From: Actinomycetota bacterium
Lineage (GTDB): Bacteria > Actinomycetota > Acidimicrobiia > Acidimicrobiales > Ilumatobacteraceae
Assembly (NCBI GenBank): GCA_963169665.1
Contig: CAUJET010000045.1
Location: forward strand, 1-35,803
Length of the DNA stretch: 35,803 nt
Direction of reading: 5' to 3'
Position numbers and translations under genes: made by a program. A model generated the notes under the pieces. The model was given only the letters and a program-made list of their open reading frames with translations, did no database searches and had not been told where the DNA came from. Below are positions 35,784-35,803 of the stretch, in pieces (position 1 is the first letter of the stretch; each line of letters starts with the position of its first letter).

Positions 35784-35803
35784 GTGCAACACGATAGAAG
35801 ACA
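35784..35803 (+). CDS. Start of a gene cut by the window, possibly a transposase
   Basis: Only six codons are visible from GTG 35784 (VQHDRR). The preceding hairpin and its unusual A/T-rich composition (AACACGATAGAAGACA) differ from the flanks and suggest an insertion sequence entering from the right. The family cannot be judged from this length. Confidence 0.3.

Overview
The window is high-GC DNA that looks like an actinobacterial chromosome. A WhiB protein, a bL37-like mini ribosomal protein, a mycothiol-type DinB/maleylpyruvate-isomerase-like enzyme, many GTG starts and many apparently leaderless promoters (TAnnnT hexamer 6-8 nt before the start codon) all fit. The secreted protein at 30612-31619 and the general style suggest the Acidimicrobiia (Ilumatobacter-like); this placement is inference, no marker gene is complete enough to prove it.

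Region 1 (1-6322) is part of a phage or phage-derived element cut by the left edge: an HNH endonuclease end, two small coupled genes, an HK97-fold major capsid protein, a small protein, a strong hairpin and a tape-measure-like protein, read rightward. They converge, with stop codons abutting, on a tightly overlapping leftward three-gene operon: an unknown helical protein, a Cro-like HTH joined to an integrase-type arm-binding domain, and a WhiB protein with a C-terminal HTH.

Region 2 (6433-16872) is ordinary chromosome: a 28-residue bL37-like gene, an operon of prolyl oligopeptidase, VOC-fold protein and L,D-transpeptidase lipoprotein, then a PD-(D/E)XK nuclease, an unknown small protein, a tripeptidyl-aminopeptidase-like lipoprotein, a DinB-like protein, a complex intergenic palindrome, and a P2-type cation ATPase next to tRNA-Leu(UAA).

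Region 3 (16919-25273) is an 8,297-bp integrative element inserted in the 3' half of that tRNA gene. A perfect 58-bp direct repeat marks attL (inside the intact tRNA) and attR. It carries a tyrosine integrase, an AlpA-like excisionase/regulator, a HEAT-repeat protein, a YjbR/MmcQ-like protein, an ECF sigma factor overlapping a membrane-anchored putative anti-sigma/sensor, an unknown 154-residue protein, a TIR-domain protein with an uncharacterised N-terminal domain, and a MntA/HepT toxin-antitoxin pair. The TIR and MntA/HepT genes next to attR look like a small defence cargo. A 17-bp motif recurs 103-107 bp upstream of three of its genes.

Region 4 (25274-35803) is chromosome again: a second TAP-like lipoprotein, a SnoaL/NTF2-fold protein divergent from a large STAND-type LuxR regulator with a 26-bp dyad placed about -42 from both predicted start sites, a secreted collagen-like protein, DUF1330 and SnoaL proteins, a GNAT, a GNAT-cupin fusion, a peptidase E homologue, a double EthD-domain protein, and at the right edge a hairpin and start codon that look like the beginning of an insertion-sequence transposase. 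Several convergent gene pairs are separated by perfect hairpins that probably act as bidirectional terminators.
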